Shown in pieces: positions 33,143 to 45,500 of a DNA stretch of 64,000 bases. Under the pieces are notes generated by a model. The model was not told the origin of the DNA. It ran no database searches and saw only the letters and a list, made by a program, of their open reading frames with translations. Each line of letters begins with the position of its first letter. Within the stretch, counting starts at the first letter, position 1. Source of the DNA: Begonia masoniana (taxonomy: Eukaryota > Streptophyta > Magnoliopsida > Cucurbitales > Begoniaceae); assembly GCA_022432975.1 (NCBI GenBank), contig CM039502.1, positions 18,051,453 through 18,115,452 of the forward strand, in the 5' to 3' direction. Both the position numbers and the translations under genes were made by a program.

Positions 33143-36100
33143 TGTAATACCCGGCTTGTACGGAATATTAATAATATATTATGTGATGACATTTTTGTAA
33201 ATGTGTCAAGTCATGTCCGTTTTGCAAAAAGAAAGCGTCATTAGAATCCTAACGATTAATAGGAATTTTAGGAAATTTACGAGATTTTTCGGAGTAATAA
33301 CACTATATTTCGAGTAGTTACATTTCTCGTAATATAAAGGACATTTTAGTAAAAATAGTAAACGAGGTCCGATTTGTGAACGGACAGTTTTAATAAATCC
33401 CAAATAATAAATTGGACTTATTGGTGAAATAAGAAGATTTAGGTGAAACCGAATAGTTAGCCAATTAACGAAACGAAGGACGAAACAAATATAGAATATG
33501 TACTAAGGGCAAAAAGGTAATTTTGCAAACCAAATTATATTAAAAACCTCAAACTCCCTTTTCCTTCACCATTTTCACTTCAGAACCTCCCTCCTGTGAT
33601 TTTCCTCTCGGCCTCCTCTCTGCCCGCGAGGGTTTTTCTCAACGCCGACCTCTATTTTCCTCTCCGATCGTCTCGGTTCTTCGCGATTTCTCCTCCAATC
33701 CCAACCCTAGGTATGATTCTATAGTTTAGGAAGGTTATTGTTCAGTTTTTACGAAGTTTAAACGATTAGGTTTCGTTTAGGTTTTCGTTAAAAATCGAGA
33801 TTTAGGGTTCGAAATCAATAGGTTATCATAGTTTATGAACGTATAGAACTTATTGAGCGTTATTGGACGAAACTAGATTAATTTGTGAAAATGTTAAAAT
33901 TCGAGAAATTTCGAGTTTAGGAAAAACTCGTAATTTGGGATTTGAGTTGCCGAGCGTGTATTGCTCGATGAAATAGCTCAATGAATTGGATTAAAGCTTT
34001 AAGAAATTTCTTTAGTTGAGGTTTTGTCAAATTGGACGTTTAGAAGCTTAAACTTGTTTTAACGTCGATCATTCTAAATTGCCTTAGGTGAACGACTCTC
34101 GTGGACAGAGCTCGAAGTTTAGCGCGCTCAAGATAAGTTCTCGTGACTTACTCTGGCCGATTGGCCTACACCGTACTTCGATGTCGCGTCGAGGATCTTA
34201 GAGTATTGTTTGTTTAAATTGCTTTGGTTAGGTAGCTAGGTTAATCGTTTATTAGGTTATGTTTTTATTCGTCTTGATGGTATGCACGTTGGTTGTTTAT
34301 TTTATGCTTATAACTGTTCATGCATCACGTATTTTAACTAAGCATGAAAATGAATTTCCGCACGATGTTTTCAGAAAACCGATGTGGCCCGAAAGGGGGC
34401 TATCGATCTATTGTGTGGACCGATTAAGGGTCTGACCAATACCATATCTCATGTAATGTAATAAAATACATAATCTGTTATCTGGTCACGCGAGGTGGGG
34501 CTCAGGCACGGCTGTACGTGTTGTAAGCGTGTACCCCCCTCCTCTAGCTGGAAAGAGTAGTCCGACCGCTGGATAGGCTCTCTCTGGTTAGGGGGATGAG
34601 ATCTCGGTGATATTCTGTCTGCAATGATCTGTCTGTTATGCATGATTTCTGAACTTCATATGCATTGCACGCATCTGCATTTATGTAGAATTTACTGAGC
34701 CTTTAGCTCATAGTATGTCTGCATGGTGTAGGTGACGTTATAGGTGACATTGAGCCAGGTGAGGACGACGTTCCTCCTCCTGATGTATGATGCAGTTGAT
34801 GGAGAATGGTCCGTGGGAGTGTGCTGAGCAGTCGGTGCATTTTGACCCGTGGGGATGTGTGTGTAAGTATTTTGGGGGATTTGATGGTAATATAAAATGT
34901 ATAGTTGAACATATTAGGATGTTTGGATCTGGCTAGACGTTAGGTTCATGTTTTAATAGGTTTTAAACATTTTCGGAAACCCGTTTTATAAACTGTTTTT
35001 GTAATGTTTTATTGGAACTGCTTGAAATTTAAAACAGGAGGATTCGTCGATTTTTAAACGTATCCACGCAGTTCATTTTTATGAAAGTTTAACGTAGGCT
35101 TAGTTCGTTTAATTAGGGTGCAAAGATGAGAAATGTAATGGGATGAAAATCTATGTAAAAGTTGGAAGTTACTCTCTGGAATTTCGGATTCCAGAGAGGT
35201 AAGTTGTTTGATCGCTGCAGTGATCGATCGCTGGATCGATCACTGCGATTGATCGCTGGTGCAGCGATCGATCGCAGCAATCGTTCGCTGGTGCAGCGAT
35301 CGATCGCGGCAATCGTTCGTTGGTGCAGCGATCGATCGCGGCAATCGATCGCTGGTGCAGCGATCGATCGCGGCAATCTATCGCTGGTGCAGCGATCGAT
35401 CGCGGCAACCAATCGCTAGTGCAGCGATCGATCGCGGCAATCGATCGCTGATGCAGCGATCGATCACTGATGCAGCGATCGATCGCTGCTCTCCCTCCTC
35501 GACAAAAAGTTGTTTCTGCCCTCCCTGTTTCTGATTTAATTTTTATTGTTTTATTAAAATGTTTTAAGTTTTATTTAATTGGTTTTATGTTTGTTTTAAA
35601 TGGTTTAAAACCTAGACTTCAATTCGGATTTTGGTTTAAATTCCGCTTAGAGTTTATTTAAAGTATAAGGGTAAAAAAAAAATAATATACGAAAAATGAA
35701 AGAGAATTAAAACATAGAAACAGCGGAAAAACGTGAAGGTTCAGAGGAGGAAATCGCGGAAATTCATAAAGACACATCAATGAAAGAAAGCTCATTTGTT
35801 TGGAAAAACAGTGCTGAAATTCACGATGTTCTAGCATTATCACAACAAACAGTCACAAAATATCAAGTGAGCAATTTCCTCCATCATTTCCACAGAATCT
35901 TCAAAGACAACATCAAGATGAAACATTTAAGAAATTTTTGGAGTGCCGAAGGAACTTTACATCAATATCTCTCTCGGGGAAACTTTGGAGAAAATATTGA
36001 GATATGCCAAATTTTTTAAAGAAAGTCTGTCAAAGCTGCTGTCTTCTTCTCTCAATCCTAGATTTATAGATTTCTCATTTTTACTATTTTGATAATCTCA

Positions 36101-36367
36101 ATATGATTATTTTGATGAATTCCATAATTATGAGCTAAGATTTCATTTTGGTTTAGGAGAGAGAGTACTTGTTACAAGATTTTTATTGTTTTATTAAAAT
36201 GTTTTAAGTTTTATTTAATTGGTTTTATGTTTGTTTTAAATGGTTTAAAACCTAGACTTCAATTCGGAATTTGGTTTAAATTCCGCTTAGAGTTTATTTA
36301 AAGTATAAGGGTAAAAAAAAAAAACAAATATGTACGGAAAATTGGGTACAGTATTAGGGTCGTCACA
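33143..36367 (+). repeat. 3' LTR of el1, lengthened
   Basis: Same ends as the 5' LTR but 3,225 bp instead of 2,340. The extra length comes from an expanded GATCGATC array (35,215-35,490) and a ~650-bp duplication that carries flanking outer-element sequence into the LTR (35,541-36,187). Landmarks: donor 33,710/33,711 (CTAG|GTATGA), mini-exon 34,088-34,132 with a lost donor, hairpin 34,696-34,710. Confidence 0.88.
35215..35490. repeat. Expanded GATCGATC array in the el1 3' LTR
   Basis: About nine units of roughly 31 bp, GCAGCGATCGATCGCGGCAA plus a degenerate second palindrome, where the 5' LTR has only one or two. Since LTRs start identical, the expansion or contraction happened after insertion. 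ORFs on both strands here are repeat artefacts. Confidence 0.85.
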
Positions 36368-36880
36368 GCATCGTAAGTTAATAATTACGAAAAATGAAAG
36401 AGAAGTGAAAACAATAGAAACAGCGGAAAAACGTGAAGGTTCAGAGGAGGAAATCGCGGAAATTCATAAAGACACATCAATGAAAGAAAGCTCATTTGTT
36501 TGGAAAAACAGTGCTGAAATTCACGATGTTCTAGCATTATCACAACAAACAGTCACAAAATATCAAGTGAGCAATTTCCTCCATCATTTCCACAGAATCT
36601 TCAAAGACAACATCAAGATGAAACATTTAAGAAATTTTTGGAGTGCCGAAGGAACTTTACATCAATATCTCTCTCGGGGAAACTTTGGAGAAAATATTGA
36701 GATATGCCAAATTTTTTAAAGAAAGTCTGTCAAAGCTGCTGTCTTTCTTCTCTCAATCCTATATTTTATAGATTTCTTCATTTTTACTATTTTGATAATC
36801 TCAATATGATTATTTTGATGAATTCCATAATTATGAGCTAAGATTTCATTTTGGTTAGGAGAGAGAGTACTTGTTACAAG
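35541..36880 (+). repeat. Tandem duplication across the el1/flank junction
   Basis: 35,541-36,187 and 36,188-about 36,880 repeat the same order: LTR tail, then outer-element gag tail and LTR start. The first copy lacks about 60 bp around the LTR end (TGTACGG...TCGTCACA), so only the second copy shows the true LTR terminus and TSD. The same short gag-tail reading frame appears twice (35,780-36,019 and 36,480-36,719). Confidence 0.85.
36373..36720 (+). pseudogene. Outer-element gag tail
   Basis: Continuation of the outer gag after el1. About 115 codons are open (Lys/Glu-rich, then a hydrophobic-charged stretch) and end at TAA 36,717-36,719. I recognise no domain. A duplicated copy lies inside the el1 3' LTR. 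Confidence 0.45.
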
Positions 36881-37041
36881 AATTTTATTGTTTGTTATAA
36901 TTATTTATTTTTCTTCGAATAATTTATTATGACGATTATGGTTGAATTCAATTTATGTCGACGGTCAATTTTGATTACACACGTTGTTGTCATATTGAGA
37001 AATAGGAAAAACTTATGAGATGCATAATAAATTATACGAAT
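36721..37041 (+). repeat. 3' LTR remnant of the outer element
   Basis: Matches about 640-990, including GTCGACGG and the following AT-rich tract, then is cut at about 37,041 by unrelated sequence. Confidence 0.6.
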
Positions 37042-37458
37042 CCCTAGCCCTCTGGAGGTATATTATGATTTGCAGATGCTACTGTGAAATAGTCAGTAGG
37101 ATGTACGTATGTGTGTGACGTTACGTATTGAGATTATGGATCATGCATATCAGCATTCACATCAAATGTTGATATGATTTATGCATATTGACATTCACAT
37201 AACATGTTAATTTGGTACTTGATAAATATGATATCAAGTAAATAATATGGTGCACACACTTGCATTGATTCACTTATCAGGATACAAGTGGTGTGTGAAA
37301 TGTGCATTTCATACTCTTTAGATATAGTTGAGTATAAAAATGAAAAATAGGCGAGTCATGGTATTTAGGCAATGATCTATATATCATGTGGTTAGGTATA
37401 TTCACTTATATGCATTAAATCATTCCTACATATAGATGAATGTAATAAATGTAAATTA

Positions 37459-39910
37459 TGTAATACCCAGTTTTTTACGGGATATTAATATTATATTATA
37501 TGATGGTATTTTTGTAAATATGACAAATTAAGTCTGTTTTGGGAGCAGGGAGCTTTATTACGATCCTAACAATTAATTAGAATTTTAGGAAATTTACGAG
37601 AATTTTCGGAGTAATAACGCTATATTTCGAGTAATTACGTTTCTCGTAATACAAAGAGTGTTTTAGTAAAAATAATAAACGAGATCCGATTTACAAACGG
37701 AAAGTTTGAATAAATCCCAAATAATAAGTTGGAGTTGTTGGCAAAATAAGGAAATTTGGAGAACCCGAATTATTGATCAATTAACGAAACAAAGGACGAA
37801 ACTAATATAAAAACCATGGAAGGGCAAGACGGTAATTTGCCAGGTCAATTTAATATTTAAAAACCTTCCTCTCTTCCTCCTTCACCATTTCACGCTAGAA
37901 CCCTATTCCCTTCGCGATTCCTCTCTGCCGTCGGCGATTCCTCAACGTCTGACCTCCGTTCTTCCTCCGATTAACTTCCGTTCTTCGTGTTTTCTCCTCC
38001 AATCGACGCTTTAGGTATGAATCTATAGTTTTAGAGCGTTAGTTTTTGGTTTTCACGAAGATATACGGTTAGGGTTTCGTTTAGGATTTTCGTTAAAAAC
38101 ATAAATTTAAGGTTCAAAAAGTGATAGGTTTGCCGTTATTAAGGATATAGTGAATGTATTGGACGTTATTGGACGAATTTAATTGATTTAGGACAAATGC
38201 TAAAATGTGAGAATTTTCGGGTTTTAGGGAAAAACTCGTTAATTGTTGTTTCGAGGTATCAATCGTAAATTGTTCGTCGATATGTCTCAATTAGTTTAGT
38301 TAGAACTTTTAGGAATTTCCTTAGTTAAGGTTTCGTTAAATTTGGACGTTTAGTAACTTAAACTTGTTTTAACATCGACCGTTATGTTTTGCTTCAGACA
38401 AACAACGCTCGTGGACGGAGCTCGTGGTTCAGTGCGCACGAGGTAAGTTCTCGTGACTTACTCTGGCCGATTGGCCTACACCGTACTTCAATGTCGCGTC
38501 GAGGATCTTAGTGTATTGTCTGTTTAAATTGCTTTGGTTGGGTAGTTAGGTTAGTTGCTTTATAGGTTATGTTTTATTCGTCCTGATGGTATGCATGATG
38601 GTTGTTTATTTTATGCTTATAACTGTTCATGCATCACGTATTTTAACTAAGCATGAAAATGAATTTTCGCACGATGTTTTCAGAAAACCGATGTGGCCGA
38701 AAGGGGGCTATCGATCTATTGTGTGGACCGATTAAGGGTCTGACCAATACCACATCTCATGTAATGTAATAAAATACGTAATCTGTTATCTGGTCACGCG
38801 AGGTGGGGCTCAGGCACGGCTGTACGTGTTGTAAGCGTGTACCCCCCTCCTCTAGCTGGAAAGAGTAGTCCAACCGCTGGATGGACTCTCTCCGGTTAAG
38901 GGGATGAGATCTCGGTGATATTCTGTCTGCCATGATCTGTACGTTATGCATGATTTCTGAACTCCATATGCACTGCATGCATCTGCATTTACGTAGAATT
39001 TACTGAGCTTTTAGCTCATAGTGCGTCTGTATGGTGTAAGTGACGTTATAGGTGACATTGAGCCAGGTGAGGATGACGTTCCTCCTCCTGACGTATGAGG
39101 CAGTTGATGGAGAATAGCCCGCGGGAGTGTGCTGAGCAGTCGGTGCATTATGACCCGTGGGGATGTGTGTAAGTATGTTGGGGGAATTGATGGTAATATA
39201 AATGTAAAGTTAGAAACATTTTAGGATATTTGGTTCTGGATAGTGGAAAGAATGTGTTTTGAATTTCTAAACGTTTTGAAAATGTATTTGTAAATGTTTG
39301 GTTTTAGGGAAATGTTAGGTTTTTAAACATATCCACGCGGTTTATTTTTATGAAACTAGGCTATGTTTTAAACGTGTTTTGAGTCGTCGTTTTGGATGAA
39401 ATTTATTGAAGGAATTATGAAATGTATTGGAGTTAATTTGATGAAATGAAGAAAAGAAGAAAAAAGAAAAGAAGAGGAAGAAGGAGTTTGGAGGCAGAGG
39501 GGATGGCGACTAATCGCCAATGGGTGGCGATCAGTCGCCATGGAGGATCGCACGCTCTGGAAAATTTCCAGAGCGTGTGGCGATCGATCGCCCCAAACGG
39601 GCGATCGATCGCCCCTCGTGTTGGTCGCGCGATCCATGATCGCCATGTGTGGCGATCGCTGGCAAAATGGGCGATCGATCGCCACCACGTTTTAGGGACA
39701 AAAGTCCCTTTTTGTCCCCAAAACGTTTTCTGTTATTTTAATTGTTTTAAATTTGTTTTAAATAATTGTTTTAACTTTATTTAAATAGTTTACAATGGTT
39801 TTTAATTCTGTCAACGTTTTAAATTTCCGCTTTTACGTTATAGGATAAACATAGAATTTAAAAAGAAAAATTTGTACGGTAAAAATGGGTACAGTATCAG
39901 GTTCGTTACA
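37459..39910 (+). mobile_element. Solo chromovirus LTR
   Basis: 2,452 bp, TGTAATACCCAG...GGTTCGTTACA, flanked by the perfect duplication AATTA (37,454-37,458 and 39,911-39,915). Landmarks: mini-exon-like segment around 38,398-38,442 ending |GTAAGT, hairpin 39,004-39,018, a decayed acceptor (GTAAGTG in place of GTAGGTG) and a GATCGATC array at 39,500-39,690 with a CGCTCTGGAAAATTTCCAGAGCG hairpin. Confidence 0.9.
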
Positions 39911-40592
39911 AATTAAATTAGGCATCAATAATAAATATCTAGTGAGTTATGTAAAGAATAAGGAAATTTAGACATTAGTCATAATGTCCAAAGAATTCTA
40001 TAGAAAGAGTACAAAGTTAGACATTGCATATAAATGTCTAGTGAAACTTATAAAGAACCTTGAAATGAGTTTATACATTAACTAAACATGTTTAAATAGT
40101 TTTATAAAATATAATTATAGGTTGAGTGTGAAAAGAAAAATTAAACATTAAATAGAATGTCTATATAGCACTGATAAAATATAAATAATAAAAAGATTTA
40201 TACATAAGGAAATGGACAATTAAGAATTAAAATGAGATTAAAGTGTAAGGAATAAGTTACTCATGGAATTAATTTGTGCATAAAGACTAATTGCACAAGA
40301 GAATGAGAGAAGAATTTAATTAGACTATGATTACCTAAATCATATGCCTAGATATTCACACATATGCATTATACACTTCATAACATAAAGAAGTGTGACA
40401 CATAGTTGAATATTAATAAGAAATGTTTAGATCTTTAGTTATAAAATATAAAACACGGGATATGTGATCACGAGAGTTGATCAAAGTTGTAAATGAAGCG
40501 ATGATTATGAACACTAATCATGAAGGGAAATTAGTACATGATTAAATGTGATTTCAGTTTAGTTTGGTGAATCCTTACATTAGGATTCTTAT

Positions 40593-40609
40593 TGAGCTTT
40601 ATAAGCTCA
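40593..40609 (+). promoter_or_regulatory. Conserved hairpin in an unrelated LTR
   Basis: TGAGCTT-TAT-AAGCTCA, a perfect 7-bp stem, 32 nt before AACAG|GTGG. Confidence 0.5.
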
Positions 40610-40964
40610 CTCTATTTTTTTCTCTAATTTTTCAAGAACAGGTGGTAGCAACTCACAAGATAAAGATAAAACCATAATGAATTGAGGAGTTTAGCACAAT
40701 TTAGGCTCAGTAGAGTCTTGGGTTTTTTTTTATCTTTTCTTGTATTTTATTTTAGTTGGTCTATGTCTATAAAATAAATTTGGATAAAGTCTCGTACATA
40801 ATGAGACTTGTATATAAGTTGTGGGTTTGTTTTACTATTTATCGCAACTTAGTCATCTATATTTTGATTATTCCGGTGCATTGATGATTTATTTAGCATT
40901 CTTTTGATGAAGAATCCACGTTGCTATCTCAGTTTTTGAGGGCATCGAGATCGAGGTCGTGACA

Positions 40965-41820
40965 ATAACTATATAATAAAAAAAATTTGATAAAAACAAA
41001 ATATTATTATTACAAAATATATTAGTATATTAAAATATCAAAGAATTTATAATGTGGCTGAAATTTTACGATTACAAGCGGAGATAAAACGACAGAGATA
41101 AAACAAAATATATATTAATACATTAAAATATCAAGAAATGTAATGTCTTCCAAATTTTGCAATTACAAGAGGAGAGGGAGAATGATAGAGCTTCCAATAT
41201 TTCACTTATTTTATTTGGTCTTATTCACCTTGAAAGATTAAAACAAATACTAAAATGTTTGGATAAATTAATTTTGTCCTCACTTTTATAGAATGTTAGA
41301 TATAATAATATAATATTATATTTAGAGGTTGAATTATTAAAATGATGGATTTATATGAAAAAGAAAAATGATCAAAAAAATGACAATACGGAGAAGTAGA
41401 ATAGGAGACGAGAAATTATTTATTTATTTATTTTAATGTTACGAGAAATTACAAATATACGGACTTTTATAGCATGTTAGATATTTTATAAGAATAATGT
41501 CATATTTATACTATTTTCAAACAAAATGTCTCATTGTTCGCATGTAAATTAAGTAATTTGATTATGTCATTCGTTCATCCGTCTAAGAGATTATTATTTT
41601 ATCGATAAATAAATGACTCGTAAAAATGTAAAGTTTATATACACACACATTAATGAAATAGATTATAAGATTGTATGGGCCTCAGCTGACTGTTAATGTG
41701 CTAGGCTTGAAAATGTTTTTCTTTCTTTATCAGGCCAGGTCAAGGTCGAGCCTGGTTTCATGCAGGCGAGTTGACTCAATGGCCTTATTTGATGAGACTC
41801 GGGATGCTTCCGGTGCAGTT

Positions 41821-41855
<35 letters not shown>

Positions 41856-42520
41856 GAAAAAAATACAAATTGACCTCTGATTCGACGAATGGAAGCCCAG
41901 AAACTTGTCTTCAGACATACATTGAGGAAGCGGGCTGGGGCTAGACAAAGTCTTTTGGGGGAGTGTGTATCATTAGGAGTTAAACCAGTTAAGAATGAAT
42001 GTTTATACTCTATTTTTTTGTTCTATATTTTTACCTTCACTCCCGTTAGTGTTAGTGTGACAAATGAATTATTTATAATTTATTAAATTAATTAATGACG
42101 ATACACGAACTAACAATACAAACAAGGATGAATGCCAAACATAGGAGAGAAAAAAGTTGGAATTTTTCTTGGAAAAACCTCATCTTTTTTTTTTTTCTCA
42201 TTTGTATAATGCACACAGCTTCATCACTGGGCTCTGAATTGCAAATAAGAAAAAAAAAAAAGAAAGTCACCCGTAACTTAAGAGAAGCTTCTTATGAGAA
42301 CCGCCATTGTCAGAGCTTCGAGGGTAAAACTTGCTTTTTATTTCCTGTACATTATTTTTTTACATACATTTCATAATTAGACATAATCATGGGGTGACAG
42401 AAGGATCTTTTGAGCTGTCAGACGACCGGGAGGAAAGATTCTCCCATGTTTCTTCCTGCACTCAGAATATCATCGGCGTTAGATTCTAAGAAATTCCGAT
42501 AGAAAATATGAAGAATTCTT
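40965..42520. other. AT-rich intergenic region and 3' flank of the kinase gene
   Basis: No gene seen. A loosely duplicated ~75-bp segment (41,010-41,085 and 41,098-41,180) and a run of 28 T (41,828-41,855) are present. The last part before 42,520 is expected to hold the 3' UTR of the minus-strand kinase. Confidence 0.6.
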
Positions 42521-45500
42521 TCAAAATGATGTATTTTTACATACTAGCTGCATGGAAATCTGACTGTGGTTGGGGGAGGGATTTGCACTGCCGCCTACAG
42601 ACGGATGTATTGTATCTTCGCCTAGCATTCTGAGCCTGTTCAGTTCCGGCAGGATTTCCTTGCCGAGATCCGGCCGGTCTTTTCGTCTCAGCTCGGAGCA
42701 TTTCAGAGCCAGCTTGGCGAAGGAAAGAGCGTGTTCGACCGGCCAGTCAGGCACGGCAGGGTCTAGCATGTCGGCAAACCGGCCTTTCTCTATTGCCCTT
42801 CCGACGTGGTGAGTCAAACCCATAGGTGGTCTAGCCGTAACCATTTGCAGAAGCATGATTCCCAGAGAATAAACGTCGGATTTAACCCCAAGCATGCCGG
42901 TTTGTTGATACTCCGGATCGATATAACAGAACGTCCCCGCCGTCGACGTCATTCGATACTGAGTTACATTATCTACCACCGATGGTGGGACCAGTCGGGC
43001 CAATCCGACGTCGCTGATCTTGCTGACGAAGTTTCGGCAGAGCAAAATGTTACCCGGTTTGAGGTCACGGTGGACAAGCGGCTCCGGTTTTGTCTGGTGG
43101 AGAAACAGCAATCCGGTGGCAATTTCGGCGGCGATTCTGAATCTGGTCTGCCAAGAAAGAGGTGCAGTATTCCCTCTCCGAAACAGACGATCATCCAAGC
43201 TTCCGTTGTCCATATATTCGTAGACTAAGCAACCGTACTCCGGACAGGCTCCGAGGAGAAGAACCATGTTAGGATGGCGTATGCAGCTGAGGACTTCAAC
43301 CTACGAAACCCAATCGCTTTAAAAAAAATTGCTTTTTTTTTTTTTTGGTGTTTAGAAGGATGGAAACAGATGAAGCGAAAAAGATGAATTTTTCAAGAAT
43401 ATAATCGCTCACTTCTTTCTGAAACTGTGATCTTCCTTGAGACGCGTCTGGGCGAAGAACCTTGATTGCAACTGGAGTATGATCCAGAAAACATTTATAA
43501 ACAGGCCCGTAACCTCCTTCTCCGATCTTGAGCGACTCGGTGAAGAACTCAGTCGCAGATTCGATCTCTTCGATCGAATATTTTCTATACCTGATGTCTG
43601 TATTTGCAAGAGCATAAAGGGCCTTCTTCTTCTCCTCTGATTCCTTCATGGCTTTCATCTCTGCGTTTATTCTTTTCTGAGCTTCCAGCTCTGCAATTCT
43701 TCTAGCTGCATCGGCTGCCTCCATGGCCGCTCTAGACTTAGCCTTTTCAAGTTCTGCAACTGCCAATGCAGCTTCCTCTGCTAGTCGAGCTTCTTCTAGT
43801 TTGCGCTCTTCTTCCACTTTCCAGCGTTGCAGCTCTATCGCCTGAATCAGGAGCCATAAGAAGACAGAATTAGACATTGAGGAGAATTGAAGCCGGTTCT
43901 TGAAATGCAAATCTCTTTATTTTTTGGGTGAGCTTGTCAAAAAAGTAGTTTATTCCGTCGTAGGTTCTGGCGTCGAAAGTTAGTACTGGTCTTTTTCTGA
44001 ACAGATCGTACCGTTCGTTTTGCTGTGAGTGCTTCCTTGCAGGCGGTGCTATACATTGCCATAGTTTGCTTCAGTTCAAGCTTCAGCCTCCTCATCTCAG
44101 CCTCCACTTCTTCCTGCAATTTCTCATATCAAACACTTTTCAACATCAATATCCAGATTTCAACGACTTCCTGGAATTCGAGAGACGATAATCTTACCAT
44201 AGACTGCGATCCGTTCGATAGGCCCTCACTTTCAGTAGAAAGCTGCGAAAAACTATCGACTGACCTCCGTCCTAATTGCAGCGACTCGAAGCTGCCGTGA
44301 CTCACATCCGATTCTGTGCTGCTCGACAACCGTGGAGTAGCCCTTCCCAGATCTTGATTGTCGTAGAACGGAGGGGTTAAACGGTCAAAACTCGACCTCC
44401 CGGAGCTCACGTAAGAAATATCTGTATCGGGCAACGAGATTTCGCCGTATGATTTCCCGTTATGCCCTCTTCGACCGAACGGAGATCTACTTCCATGAAC
44501 AATTCTCAAATTTAGATTCCTCTTAAGTGAATGATTTCAACAGCAAAGAAGTAAGTCTAACCTGAAGAATTCGGACTTGTCTTGAGATTGACGCGGCGTA
44601 TCGACGGGGGGTTTTTCCGATCCTGAGAAGGTACAAATCAATTTGAATAGTAAGCAACGGGTGAGCGAAGAATTTAGTCGGAATTCTGTTGAAAACTCTG
44701 ACCTGGGTTTGCATTGTCAGATGAATCTGATCTGAGACTGGTTTGGTTTAAGAACTGATCGAGGAGAGGAGAGCGAGGAGGAGCAGGGCGGGAGGCCAGG
44801 CGCGTGGATTGAACTTTCCCCTTTGATATGACGAAGACATTGCAGAACTCCGGCGATCCTTTCAACACATTGGCTGGAATGTCTGTTGCTTTGAATCTTC
44901 ATTTTCAAGTAAAAAAAAAAAACTCTCCATTATCATATTATATCTCATGTCTCAAAAGACTAAGATTTTATATTAGCGCGATGCGTCTAGACAAACGGAG
45001 ACACTCAAGAACAAAGCCGTGAGCATGCCTATCAAGATAAAATCCGACAATAAAACAGAAAGGGTATTGTACAAGATGGAAGACATGCCTTAGGAAGCCA
45101 CCTTTGGTCGTGGCTCCAACGACCAAATTCTCAATGCCTGCACGACCGACATATTCTACCAATGCCTTGGCTACATCCACATCTTCTAGGACAACGTCTT
45201 TGCATTGAATCTGATATCAAAAACAAAGACTGCAATGAGTTTTACAACTTTTGAGATTGAATAACATACAAGTGAAGAAAGCCCAGAAAACTTACGTCCT
45301 TACGAGTGCAAAAACAACGAAAGGGAAGAAACAAATCCTTGATGGCAGAATCTGTCTCTTTCGAGGATGGTAAATCGTCTTTGTCTGCATCAGCTGCAGT
45401 GTTCATCCCGACGGCATCTTTGTTATATGAATGGTAATCTTGAAAGTATAGCCCATATGGTCCTTGAACTTTTAAATCATGAACAACAAAAAGGTAATTA

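Larger units (their letters stand above)
21072..36367 (+). mobile_element. Chromovirus el1, complete with both LTRs, internally interrupted
   Basis: Plus-strand Ty3 element with LTRs at 21,072-23,411 and 33,143-36,367, primer-binding site, gag-pol and polypurine tract, flanked by a perfect GCATC duplication (21,067-21,071 and 36,368-36,372). Its RNase H is split by a solo LTR at 26,253-31,322 (TSD CCTTG). The C-terminal chromodomain and single gag-pol frame put it in the Tekay/Del-like chromoviruses. Its LTRs are very similar outside two length differences in the 3' LTR, so it looks younger than el2 and el3. Confidence 0.92.
612..37041 (+). mobile_element. Outermost degraded Ty3/gypsy element, Athila/Tat-like gag
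   Basis: This is the oldest layer of the nest. Sequence at about 640-990 is repeated at about 36,720-37,041 (matching tracts around GTCGACGG and TTGAATTCAATTTATG), which I read as remnants of its two LTRs. Between them, gag fragments survive at 2,450-2,621, 20,514-21,071 and 36,373-36,720. They are separated by the Copia insertion (TSD TATTT) and el1 (TSD GCATC). The lineage call rests on a C-x2-C-x4-H-type knuckle followed by Asn/Gln-rich residues, as in Athila/Tat gag. The right LTR is cut off at about 37,041 by another LTR fragment. No reverse transcriptase or integrase was seen in its own sequence. Confidence 0.6.
37042..40964 (+). mobile_element. Truncated LTR of another family, split by a solo LTR
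   Basis: 37,042-37,458 and 39,916-40,964 together give about 1.47 kb of AT-rich sequence ending in GAGGTCGTGACA, a Ty3-like LTR terminus. It contains a perfect hairpin at 40,593-40,609 and a following AACAG|GTGG acceptor-like site, echoing the layout of the other LTRs. The left end is missing. No TSD could be checked and no genes are present. Confidence 0.5.

Noticed and set aside
35215..35490. CRISPR-like regular array
   Set aside because: No unique spacers, units are palindromic and degenerate, and the context is a plant LTR.
35113..35534. Overlapping ORFs on both strands in the GATCGATC array
   Set aside because: They follow from the repeat period and palindromy. They have low-complexity composition and no homology signal, and equivalents appear in every array.
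41828..41855. Run of 28 T as a retroposon tail
   Set aside because: No SINE/LINE body or TSD could be identified; left as a simple repeat.
42570..43228. Plus-strand ORFs opposite the kinase exons
   Set aside because: Shadows of the minus-strand kinase coding sequence.
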